From an uncultured Eubacteriales bacterium (GTDB lineage Bacteria; Bacillota; Clostridia; Peptostreptococcales; Anaerovoracaceae), in contig CACYFF010000013.1 in NCBI GenBank assembly GCA_902773665.1, positions 1 to 50,302 of the forward strand: a DNA stretch of 50,302 bases, read 5' to 3'. This document shows, piece after piece, positions 41,815 to 49,142 of this stretch. A program made the position numbers and the translations under genes. Numbering within the stretch: position 1 is the first letter of the stretch; every line of letters begins with the position of its first letter. The notes beneath the pieces were generated by a model, which was not told where the DNA came from, did no database searches, and saw only the letters and a program-made list of their open reading frames with translations.

Positions 41815-43041
41815 TTGCATTACCTAGATAACTTTGCCGGGTTGGGCAGACAAGTATATATCCTGTGCCTGGCGCGGGTGCTGGGGGCGGTCAGCTTTCT
41901 GACCTCCTTCATGACCCCGCTGCTGTACAAGGACGTGCTGGGCATGAATTCCTTTGAGTCTGGCATCTGGATCTCCGTCAGCTACGGCGCCGGCATTTTC
42001 GGCACCATGGCAGGAGGCTGGGCGGCGGACCGGATGAGCCGGAAGAAAGTCTCGTGCATCATCCTGGTCATCGTCGGGATCACCCAGTTCTGGGCAGCGG
42101 CCGTTTGCCGCAGCCGCGGCGTCATCGCGCCGGTCGTGATCGGCTTTGGCGCCGGTTACGGACTGTTTCCGGTGCTCTCCGCCATGGTGGCGGACGTGTG
42201 CAAGCCGGAAAAGAGCACCGAGAGCTTCTCCCTGATGTATCTGGTGCAGAACGTGGGGTTTGCAGCAGGACCTGCTATCGGCGGTTTCCTGTTTCACAGG
42301 CACCTGGTGGGCATGTTCGTGTTGGATGGGGTCATCAGCTTTCTGTCCGTTCTCGTCGTGGCGCTGTTCGCGGAGGACCACTATGACCCGGCCAGAAACG
42401 CCCTGGCGCCTTCCTTTGAAGGCGGTCCGCACGAAGCCAGCACGATCAGGCTGCTCTTCGCCAGAAAGCCGCTGTTCATCTTCGTGTGCTCCATGCTGGT
42501 CATCAGCATGTGCTATCAGATGCTGAACTTTAACCTGTCGCTGCAGATGTCCGACCTGTTCGGCGTCGCGGACGGCAGCCGGTACTCCGGGCTCATCTGG
42601 ACGGTCAACGGTATCGTGGTCATCCTGCTGACGCCCCTCATCGTTACGGTAACGAAGCACCGGCACCAGTTCCTCAACATGACGGCGGCGCTGCTGTTCT
42701 ACGCGGTGGGCTTCGGCATGTACGGCTTCGTGAAGAGCGTGTGGCTGTTCTTCGCTTCGACCGTAATTTGGACCGTGGGCGAGATCATGATCAACACGGG
42801 GTCTGCCGCCTTTATCGCAGCGAACTCCCCGGCCACCCACGTGGCGCGCTTCCAGTCCACGCTGGAGACGGCGACGGCGGCGGGCAAGACATTCAGCCCG
42901 GTGCTGTACGGCGCGCTGCTGAACGTCATCAGCTATGAGGGCAGCTGGCGCATGAACGCGCTCATCTGCATCGCCATTTCGATATTCCTGGCGGCTATGT
43001 ACCGCCGCTATGCGGTTCCCAAAGGAGGTTCCCATGAGTAA
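41815..43041 (+). CDS. MFS transporter, second of a tandem pair
   Basis: 408 aa, twelve helices, paralogue of the preceding gene. It begins at a TTG codon (41815) one base after the previous stop, with AGGGGAG about 10 bases upstream; the protein then reads MHYLDNFAGLGRQVYILCL, which aligns with the start of the first copy and supports this choice. Motif A is GGWAADRMSRKKV. The family repeats GFAAGPAIGGFLFH and PATHVARFQSTLETA are seen. Two divergent copies next to each other may form a heterodimer or differ in substrate. Its last 8 bases overlap thyA, whose ribosome site (AAAGGAGG) lies in its final codons. Confidence 0.9.
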   Translation: MHYLDNFAGLGRQVYILCLARVLGAVSFLTSFMTPLLYKDVLGMNSFESGIWISVSYGAGIFGTMAGGWAADRMSRKKVSCIILVIVGITQFWAAAVCRSRGVIAPVVIGFGAGYGLFPVLSAMVADVCKPEKSTESFSLMYLVQNVGFAAGPAIGGFLFHRHLVGMFVLDGVISFLSVLVVALFAEDHYDPARNALAPSFEGGPHEASTIRLLFARKPLFIFVCSMLVISMCYQMLNFNLSLQMSDLFGVADGSRYSGLIWTVNGIVVILLTPLIVTVTKHRHQFLNMTAALLFYAVGFGMYGFVKSVWLFFASTVIWTVGEIMINTGSAAFIAANSPATHVARFQSTLETATAAGKTFSPVLYGALLNVISYEGSWRMNALICIAISIFLAAMYRRYAVPKGGSHE

Positions 43042-43867
43042 AGCAGACGGTATCTTCGTGAATATGTGCAAAGAGATCCTGGAGCACGGCTATTCCACGG
43101 AAGGGCAGGTCGTCCGGGCGAAGTGGGCGGACGACGGTGCTCCGGCTCACACCCGCAAGATCTTCGGCGTCTGCAGCCGCTACGATCTGCAGGAGGAATT
43201 TCCTGCGCTCACGCTGCGGCCCACGCCCATGAAGAACGCCATCGACGAGATCCTGTGGATCTGGCAGAAGAAATCCAACCGGGTGGCGGATCTGCACAGC
43301 CACATCTGGGATGCCTGGTCCGGCGGCGACGGCACCATCGGCAAGGCCTACGGCTATCAACTGGGCGTCAAATACAAGTTCGCGCAGGGCGAGATGGACC
43401 AGGTGGACAACGTGCTGTGGCAGCTGAAGAATTCTCCCTACAGCCGCCGCATCATGACCAACATCTACAACTTCGCGGATCTGTCGGAGATGGGCCTGGA
43501 GCCCTGCGCCTACTCCATGACGTTCAACGTAACGGGCGATCGTCTAAATGCGATCCTCAATCAGAGATCGCAGGACGTGCTGGTCGCCAACAACTGGAAC
43601 GTGGCACAGTACGCGGTGCTGGTGCACATGTTTGCCCAGGTGAGCGGCTTAAAGCCCGGCGTGCTGGTGCACATGATCTCCGACGCCCACATTTACGACA
43701 GACACGAGCCCATCGTGCGCGAGCTGATCGAGCGACCCCAGTATCCGGCGCCGAAGTTTAAGATGAATCCCGACGTAAAGAACTTCTACGACTTTACGCT
43801 GGACGATTTCGAATTCGAAGATTACCAGGCAGGCCCCCAGGTAAAGAAGATCCCCGTGGCGGTATAG
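43034..43867 (+). CDS. thyA: Thymidylate synthase
   Basis: 277 aa. It makes dTMP from dUMP with methylenetetrahydrofolate. The active-site cysteine is in LEPCAYSMTFNV; the residue after it is Ala, not the His of E. coli ThyA, as in the Bacillus subtilis ThyA-like branch. Folate/dUMP contacts: NQRSQDVLVANNWNVAQY, DAHIYDRHEPIVRELI and the C-terminal closing sequence KIPVAV. The ATG at 43034 follows AAAGGAGGTTCCC. Dihydrofolate reductase, which recycles its folate product, is encoded two genes downstream, with rlmB between. Confidence 0.94.
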   Translation: MSKADGIFVNMCKEILEHGYSTEGQVVRAKWADDGAPAHTRKIFGVCSRYDLQEEFPALTLRPTPMKNAIDEILWIWQKKSNRVADLHSHIWDAWSGGDGTIGKAYGYQLGVKYKFAQGEMDQVDNVLWQLKNSPYSRRIMTNIYNFADLSEMGLEPCAYSMTFNVTGDRLNAILNQRSQDVLVANNWNVAQYAVLVHMFAQVSGLKPGVLVHMISDAHIYDRHEPIVRELIERPQYPAPKFKMNPDVKNFYDFTLDDFEFEDYQAGPQVKKIPVAV

Positions 43868-43876
43868 GAAAGAACC

Positions 43877-44812
43877 ATGAGCAAGAGAGATAACCCCAGA
43901 CTGTGGGAAAAAGTGAATAAAGACGGAAAGAACAAGCGGAGCAACCACTCCATCGGCCGCGACGGCAGACTGCAGAAGGACAGCAGCCCCAAGCCGGCAG
44001 GCAGGACTTCCCGGGCGCACGGCATGCGTTCCGCAAAGCCGGCGGTAAAGCCTGCCGCGGATTTCGAGCTGAATCCGAACCTCATCATCGGGCGCAATCC
44101 GGTGACGGAAGCCATCAAGTCCGGCCGCAGCATCGACAAGATCCTGATGCAGAAAGACGCGGAAGGCTCTGCAAAGAAGATCGCTTCCATGGCCAGAGAG
44201 GCGGGTCTGCAGATCCAGTACGTGGATAAGATCGTGCTGGACAAGATGTGCCCCGGCCGGCCCCATCAGGGCGTCGCAGCCTATGCTGCTGCCAAGGAAT
44301 ATGCGGATCTGGACGATATTTTCGCTGCGGCGGAGGCGAAGGGGGAAGATCCCCTCATCGTGCTGCTGGACGGTCTGGAGGATCCCCACAACCTGGGCGC
44401 GGTGCTGCGCAGCTGCGATGGCGCGGGGGCCCACGGTGTGGTCATCCCGGCGAGAAGAGCCGTCGGCCTTACCGAGACTGTGGCAAAAGCCAGCGCAGGC
44501 GCCATCGAATATGTGCCTGTCGTCAAGGTGACGAACCTGGGCCAGTGCATCGACAAGCTGAAGGAGCGCGGCGTCTGGATCGCGGCGGTAGACATGGACG
44601 GCGAGAACTATTCCGATGCGAAGCTCACCGGACCGCTGGCGCTGGTCATCGGCGGCGAAGGCCAGGGCGTGTCCCAGATCGTCCGCAGCAAGGCGGATTA
44701 CATCGTGTCCATCCCCATGAAGGGCCGGGTGAACTCGCTGAACGCCTCCAACGCGGCAGCCATCCTGCTGTACGAAGTGGATCGGCAGAGAACGCTGGCG
44801 GCAAAGGAGTAG
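43877..44812 (+). CDS. rlmB: 23S rRNA (guanosine-2'-O-)-methyltransferase RlmB
   Basis: 311 aa. Residues 1-65 are a strongly basic, low-complexity extension (KVNKDGKNKRSNHSIGRDGR), longer than in the B. subtilis homologue. Residues 70-140 form the substrate-binding domain (IIGRNPVTEAIKSGRSIDKI), and the rest the SPOUT knot with its three motifs: LLDGLEDPHNLGAVLRS, LALVIGGEGQGVS and IPMKGRVNSLNASNAAAILL. It methylates G2251 in E. coli numbering. The start follows ATAGGAAAGAACC, 9 bases after thyA. The place before sigH is conserved among Bacillota. Confidence 0.94.
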   Translation: MSKRDNPRLWEKVNKDGKNKRSNHSIGRDGRLQKDSSPKPAGRTSRAHGMRSAKPAVKPAADFELNPNLIIGRNPVTEAIKSGRSIDKILMQKDAEGSAKKIASMAREAGLQIQYVDKIVLDKMCPGRPHQGVAAYAAAKEYADLDDIFAAAEAKGEDPLIVLLDGLEDPHNLGAVLRSCDGAGAHGVVIPARRAVGLTETVAKASAGAIEYVPVVKVTNLGQCIDKLKERGVWIAAVDMDGENYSDAKLTGPLALVIGGEGQGVSQIVRSKADYIVSIPMKGRVNSLNASNAAAILLYEVDRQRTLAAKE

Positions 44813-44816
44813 GGCG

Positions 44817-45353
44817 ATGAAGGCTATCGCTGCGGTGGATCGCAATTTGGCGATCGGCAAAAACGGAGAACTGCTGTTCCGCATTCCTTCGGATCTGGCG
44901 CATTTTAAGGCGGAGACGATCGGGGGGATCGTCATCATGGGCCGCAAGACCCTGGAATCCATGCCCGGCGGAAAGCCGCTGCCCGGGCGTCACACGCTCG
45001 TTCTGAGCAAATCGCTGGAGAGCGGCCTGTGGATCCGGGAAAAGAAGGGCAAAAAGTGGCTGTACGGCGTCTTCCCCGACGTGCCGTCGCTGCTGGATTT
45101 TCTCGATCTACCCCAGGACGGTCCCGTTTCCGGTGACCCCCGCAACATCGCTGTGTGCGGCGGCGAGCAGATCTACCGGCAGCTGCTGCCCTACTGCAGC
45201 GAACTGGTGCTGACGGAAGTGGATGCGGAGGCGGAAGCGGACGCCTGGTTTCCTGATTTCCGGGAAGATGCGTTCTGGCACATCGCTTCGGAGAGCGATC
45301 CTGTAACGGAAAATGGACTGACGTACCGCATCCGGCGGTACGCGCGCAAATAG
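44817..45353 (+). CDS. folA: Dihydrofolate reductase
   Basis: 178 aa. MKAIAAVDRNLAIGKNGELLFRIP is the usual N-terminus with the Met20-loop; the acidic substrate residue is the Asp in SDLAHFKAE; VIMGRKTLESMPGGKPLPGR binds NADPH, and IAVCGGEQIYRQLLPYC is the second cofactor site. A stretch near residues 72-100 (WIREKKGKKWLYGVFPDVPS) is an insertion relative to short forms. ATG 44817 follows AAGGAGTAGGGCG, overlapping the end of rlmB's ribosome-site region. It works with ThyA upstream. Confidence 0.94.
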   Translation: MKAIAAVDRNLAIGKNGELLFRIPSDLAHFKAETIGGIVIMGRKTLESMPGGKPLPGRHTLVLSKSLESGLWIREKKGKKWLYGVFPDVPSLLDFLDLPQDGPVSGDPRNIAVCGGEQIYRQLLPYCSELVLTEVDAEAEADAWFPDFREDAFWHIASESDPVTENGLTYRIRRYARK

Positions 45354-45372
45354 CATGCAGGAGGAGCAGATC

Positions 45373-45945
45373 GTGAGTGGCTTTGAGACACGGACCGATA
45401 AAGATCTGGCGATCCTGGCCGCGGAAGGCAACGCCGACGCGACCGATGCTTTGCTTGCCCGTTACAAAGATGCGGTGCGCAGCAAAGCCCGCAAGTTCTA
45501 CATGCTGGGCGGGGACCAGGACGATATCATCCAGGAGGGCATGATCGGCCTGTTTAAGGCCATTCAGACTTACGATCCGGCGGGCGGCGCGTCGTTTAAG
45601 ACCTACATGAACATCTGCGTGCACAACCAGATCCTGAACGCGATCGAGGCGGCTACGGCAAAGAAGCACACGCCGCTCAACAGCTCCGGCGATCTGTCCG
45701 CCGCCTGGGACATCCCGGCGGATGTAAGCTCCAACCCGGACGAGCTGGCGATCTACAGCGATACGATGCAGCTCATTCTTTCGGACGACGGCAAACTGCT
45801 CTCTCCCATGGAAAAGCAGGTGGCCCGCATGCTGGCGGACGGCCATAACTACCGGGAGATCGCGTCGCAATTGGGTCGTTCTCCCAAGTCCGTGGACAAC
45901 ACCATTCAGCGCATCCGCAGAAAACTGAAAGACTTTTTCGATTAA
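45373..45945 (+). CDS. sigH: RNA polymerase sigma factor SigH-type (sigma-70 family)
   Basis: 190 aa from the GTG at 45373. Region 2: LLARYKDAVRSKARKFYMLG and DQDDIIQEGMIGLFKAIQTYD (core binding and -10 recognition); region 4: LSPMEKQVARMLADGHNYRE then IASQLGRSPKSVDNTIQRIR (helix-turn-helix for -35). The position at the end of the rlmB run matches spo0H/sigH of Bacillus and Clostridium, where it directs stationary-phase and early sporulation or competence genes. I chose GTG because AGGAGGAG lies 6 bases before it; an in-frame ATG at 45355 lacks a ribosome site. tRNA-Thr follows 59 bases later with its own promoter. Confidence 0.9.
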   Translation: MSGFETRTDKDLAILAAEGNADATDALLARYKDAVRSKARKFYMLGGDQDDIIQEGMIGLFKAIQTYDPAGGASFKTYMNICVHNQILNAIEAATAKKHTPLNSSGDLSAAWDIPADVSSNPDELAIYSDTMQLILSDDGKLLSPMEKQVARMLADGHNYREIASQLGRSPKSVDNTIQRIRRKLKDFFD

Positions 45946-45957
45946 TGCGGATTTTCC

Positions 45958-45987
45958 TTGACAACCTGCCGAAGCACGCTTTATAAT
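45958..45987 (+). promoter_or_regulatory. Promoter of tRNA-Thr
   Basis: Perfect TTGACA (45958-45963), an 18-base spacer and perfect TATAAT (45982-45987), the closest match to the consensus in the window. The tRNA begins 17 bases downstream of the -10 box. Confidence 0.85.
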
Positions 45988-46004
45988 AATCAAGTCGCAA
46001 GTCT

Positions 46005-46080
<76 letters not shown>

Positions 46081-46085
46081 AAAGA

Positions 46086-46120
46086 ACCCCGAAATCGTAA
46101 TGGTTTCGGGGTTTTCTTTT
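46086..46120 (+). terminator. Rho-independent terminator of tRNA-Thr
   Basis: AACCCCGAAA (46086-46095) and TTTCGGGGTT (46105-46114) form a 10-bp perfect stem with a 9-base loop, followed by TTCTTTTT. Confidence 0.9.
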
Positions 46121-46187
46121 TCCTACACTGAAAATAATGGATTTATTTTTGCAAAAAAACCTTGAAAAAACCTTGACCAAATAAAGA

Positions 46188-46215
46188 AATGCGGCCTCTA
46201 TATAGAGGCCGCATT
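46188..46215. repeat. 28-bp perfect palindrome in the tRNA/sda gap
   Basis: AATGCGGCCTCTA (46188-46200), TA, then TAGAGGCCGCATT (46203-46215). It has no T-run on the plus side; on the minus strand TTTCTTTATTT follows, so it may terminate the minus-strand serine dehydratase gene. Just upstream, AAAAAACCTTG occurs twice in tandem. The remaining sequence between sigH and sda (46216-46322) shows only a small CTATC/GATAG hairpin. Confidence 0.75.
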
Positions 46216-46322
46216 GTGCTATCCGGCATATAAATACCGAACATTTTCACAAGTTTTAGGGTCGATCATTACATGGGTGATGGTCGATGATATTTGACCT
46301 ATCTGGAGGATAGACCGTTCGC

Positions 46323-47909
46323 TCAGTTGGATGTGACTGCGTTCTGCCTGTTGAGCAGGTCCAGTTTCTCTTTCCATCTGGCCTTCAGTGCGTTACCGCT
46401 CTTCGTTCCGCCTAAGCCGTGATCCTGTGTGCATCGCAGGCAAGCTGGAAGCAACTTTGCTGTCTCGCTGATGGATCTGCACACATCATCTGGTGTGATG
46501 GCAGAACGTACACCGGCTAAGGCCATATCTGCAGCAGCAAGGGCAATGGCTGTTCCGATCGCGTTTCGCTTGATGCAAGGGACCTCTATGGGAGAGGCTG
46601 GAAGGTCACATGTAAGTCCCTGGAGGTTCTTCATGGCAATAGCACTGGCATGAAAGGCGGCCTCCGGCTCTCCTCCGGCAAGGATAACGGCAGCGCCGGC
46701 AGCCATACCAGCGGAGATGCCAACCTCGCCCTGGCAACCGGAAGTCGTTCCAGAAAAATAGAGATCCTTTCCGGCGATTATTCCGATTACCGCCGCCGCA
46801 AAGCACCCGTCCAGCAAGCGGTCTTTGGATAATCCGAATCTGCGCGAAAGCGCCAGAAGGACCGCAGGAAGGATCCCGGACGACCCACCCGTAGGAGCGG
46901 CGACGATGCGCTCTCCGGAAGCATTCATTTCGGACGTTATGAGGGCGTTCCCCAACGCTTCCGCGAATGACGGGCCAACGATGCTGTTCCCTTGGTCTGC
47001 GTGTGCCAAGAGTTTTTTTCCGTCCGCGGGATCAGTCAGCTCGCCTATCAGGGATATGCCTCCGTTCTTTCCGCGTTCCAAGGTGTCTAGCATGACATCG
47101 AGTGAGCGCTCCATCTGGTCGAGGACCTTTTCCCGAGCGATTTTATCCCTAGCTGATTCATACCGGATAGCGACTTCCCTGAGGGATGAGCCGTGACATA
47201 GCTCCACCAGGTCTTCGAACGAAGAGAACAGGGGCTCCTGTTCTTCTGCCGGGACAAATATACTTAATGGGTTGATCTGGTGGAAGAGGGTGCAGGCTCT
47301 CTTGATCCTTGTCATTGTTGATGACGAAAGCGGACCACCCTTGATCTCATAGCATGCAAGGACCCCTTTTGGAGCATCTCCGAGATATAGACGGTAAGAG
47401 CTGCATTCCTTCGAGATGGCCTGCGTCACGCAGGAAAGAGCATCCTTATCCGGTACGATGACCACACACGCATGGTGGTTGCCATCCAGCATGACGGGAA
47501 TCCCATTTATCGCGTTAATGATGATATTCCCACCTCCGACAGAATCCCCGGTTATCTCCCAGACTATCCCATTCTTTTGTGCTCTTACCTGCATAGTATT
47601 TCTGCCGAGACGCTCGTCGAAACCGTAAACAGTCCAGACATGACCTTTCCGGGAGGCGATATCTATCGCCCTGTTACAGTCCTTTTCGTACTCGCGAATG
47701 CCTAAAAGACCTGAGATGATGCCAAGATGAGTGTGCTGCCCGACATAGGTTGGAAGAGTATATGGATGGAGTCCGATCTCAAACCTGTCAGGACAGCCGT
47801 TCATGATCTGTCTGGCCATATAGCCGATCCGTACCGCTCCCCCCGTATGGTTGCTCGATGGCCCGTGCATAATGGGCCCGATCACATCAAAGATTCCAAG
47901 AGTTTTCAT
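46323..47909 (-). CDS. sdaA: L-serine dehydratase, fused beta-alpha chain, iron-sulfur type
   Basis: 528 aa. Residues 1-210 form the beta-like domain (FDVIGPIMHGPSSNHTGGAV, then an ACT-like regulatory stretch). Residues 250-528 form the catalytic alpha domain with three cluster cysteines: SGTTSGCQGEVGIS, SPIEVPCIKRNAIGTA and LRCTQDHGLGGTK; PTGGSSGILPAVLLA is the substrate region. It converts L-serine to pyruvate and ammonia with a 4Fe-4S cluster, and is oxygen-sensitive. The ATG at 47909 follows AGCAGGAGGCAAATT; its start overlaps the end of the LysR gene by 23 bases, so the two are one operon. Codon use and GC content differ from the genes before the tRNA. A related hydroxyamino acid is possible as substrate. 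Confidence 0.92.
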   Translation of the reverse strand: MKTLGIFDVIGPIMHGPSSNHTGGAVRIGYMARQIMNGCPDRFEIGLHPYTLPTYVGQHTHLGIISGLLGIREYEKDCNRAIDIASRKGHVWTVYGFDERLGRNTMQVRAQKNGIVWEITGDSVGGGNIIINAINGIPVMLDGNHHACVVIVPDKDALSCVTQAISKECSSYRLYLGDAPKGVLACYEIKGGPLSSSTMTRIKRACTLFHQINPLSIFVPAEEQEPLFSSFEDLVELCHGSSLREVAIRYESARDKIAREKVLDQMERSLDVMLDTLERGKNGGISLIGELTDPADGKKLLAHADQGNSIVGPSFAEALGNALITSEMNASGERIVAAPTGGSSGILPAVLLALSRRFGLSKDRLLDGCFAAAVIGIIAGKDLYFSGTTSGCQGEVGISAGMAAGAAVILAGGEPEAAFHASAIAMKNLQGLTCDLPASPIEVPCIKRNAIGTAIALAAADMALAGVRSAITPDDVCRSISETAKLLPACLRCTQDHGLGGTKSGNALKARWKEKLDLLNRQNAVTSN

Positions 47910-48879
47910 AATTTGCCTCCTGCTCGTCAGTGATGGAAGCAGCCAGCTCCTTAGTGCATTGGATTGCTGTCTCAATGAAATCGGATGCCTCTATGCTCAG
48001 TTGCTTCCATTTTTTGTGTGCTACTACAAAAGTCCCATAAGTGTCCTTGTCCCGGATAGGGAACACCTCGATCGGGGAATCCTTAGATCGGAACAGATGG
48101 TCGTGTATGGTGGTGAACGTCTCAGGATAGATCGTGATCCCTACGCCTGCGCAGGCAAGACGGAGCAGTGCAGAGAGGGACTCTGCCTCGACAACTATTC
48201 TGGGAGTGACGCCTTGCCGTATAGAGTAGTTCTCAAAGATGATGCGGCTCCTGTTATTCTTGTTCATCATCAGGAAGGGGGCATCCTTGAACAGTGACAA
48301 TTTGGTGTCTTCCTTCATCAGTGTGACGATCTCGTCATATCTGGATCCATACTTATCCGAGATGACCTTTTTGGGAACAATCAGAAAGAACCTTTCTTTC
48401 AAAAGTGGGATCTCTTCGATATCATTGACCATTACAGGCGAAAAACTGAAGAGGATATCCACATCGTCATAATGTAGCGAATCCTCGATATACTTACGGA
48501 CGCCTTGGACCAGCATGATCTGCGAATCCGGATGAGTTTTGAGGAAGTGAGGAAGCAACATAGGAAGTAGCATCTCGCTCCTTGCCTGTGACATTCCGAC
48601 CTTAAGGACCTCTGTGCGCGCGGATTTGATATCGGACAGCTCAGAGATGAACCGGTCCTTTGTATATGTTATCTGCCGTGCGGTCTCGTAAAGGCGCAGT
48701 CCTGCATAAGTAAGCGAAAAGGATGGTTTACGCTCAAACAAGCTGACTTCCAGTTCATCTTCAAGGCGGGCGATTGATTTGGAGAGTGCCTGCTGCGTTA
48801 CATGAAGCCGTTTTGCTGCTCGGGTTATGTTTTGCTCTTCCACCACAACGGTAAAGTAGTACAGCGTTACAAAATTCAT
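47887..48879 (-). CDS. LysR-family transcriptional regulator
   Basis: 330 aa. Residues 1-60 are the LysR helix-turn-helix (FVTLYYFTVVVEEQNITRAA, LHVTQQALSKSIARLEDEL, LFERKPSFSLTYAG). Residues 90-300 are the two-lobed effector domain (LKVGMSQARSEMLLPMLLPH, VDILFSFSPVM, LLRLACAGVGITIYP). It is divergent from the TRAP permease and upstream of serine dehydratase, so control of both, with an amino or hydroxy acid as co-inducer, is the likely role. The start follows CAGGGAGGCTCTT. A perfect 18-bp palindrome lies 139 bases upstream of its start. Composition is AT-richer than the main region. Confidence 0.93.
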   Translation of the reverse strand: MNFVTLYYFTVVVEEQNITRAAKRLHVTQQALSKSIARLEDELEVSLFERKPSFSLTYAGLRLYETARQITYTKDRFISELSDIKSARTEVLKVGMSQARSEMLLPMLLPHFLKTHPDSQIMLVQGVRKYIEDSLHYDDVDILFSFSPVMVNDIEEIPLLKERFFLIVPKKVISDKYGSRYDEIVTLMKEDTKLSLFKDAPFLMMNKNNRSRIIFENYSIRQGVTPRIVVEAESLSALLRLACAGVGITIYPETFTTIHDHLFRSKDSPIEVFPIRDKDTYGTFVVAHKKWKQLSIEASDFIETAIQCTKELAASITDEQEANYENSWNL

Positions 48880-49017
48880 AAGAGCCTCCCTGTCTTCTTT
48901 TGCGGTCTATCCATGACATATCGGTTGTATTCAGGCGGGATATAGGCTTTTCTCTAGACTATCAGATAATAGAAAGCACTTCAATATGTCCTCGACACAG
49001 TATTTTCGGAGCGGACA

Positions 49018-49035
49018 CACAACCAATTGGTTGTG
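49018..49035. promoter_or_regulatory. 18-bp palindrome, candidate operator between lysR and TRAP genes
   Basis: CACAACCAATTGGTTGTG is perfectly self-complementary. It lies in the 263-base gap between the divergent LysR and TRAP genes, about 108 bases before the TRAP start. No other regulator gene is adjacent, so the LysR protein is the obvious candidate to bind it. Confidence 0.6.
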
Positions 49036-49142
49036 ATTCGTCGGATCATAAATCTGTTTTTCATGGAAATGCTTCTATGCTAATAATAAAAATAGAGATA
49101 GAGGATCGATTCTCTGTATCGCGAAAAAGGATGGTGATCCAG

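Noticed and set aside
43520-43545. Thymidylate synthase as inactive because Ala follows the active-site Cys instead of His
   Set aside because: The Bacillus subtilis ThyA-type enzymes also lack that His, and all other active-site segments are present.
46153-46176. Tandem AAAAAACCTTG units as the start of a CRISPR or repeat array
   Set aside because: Only two units directly adjacent, no spacers and no cas genes.
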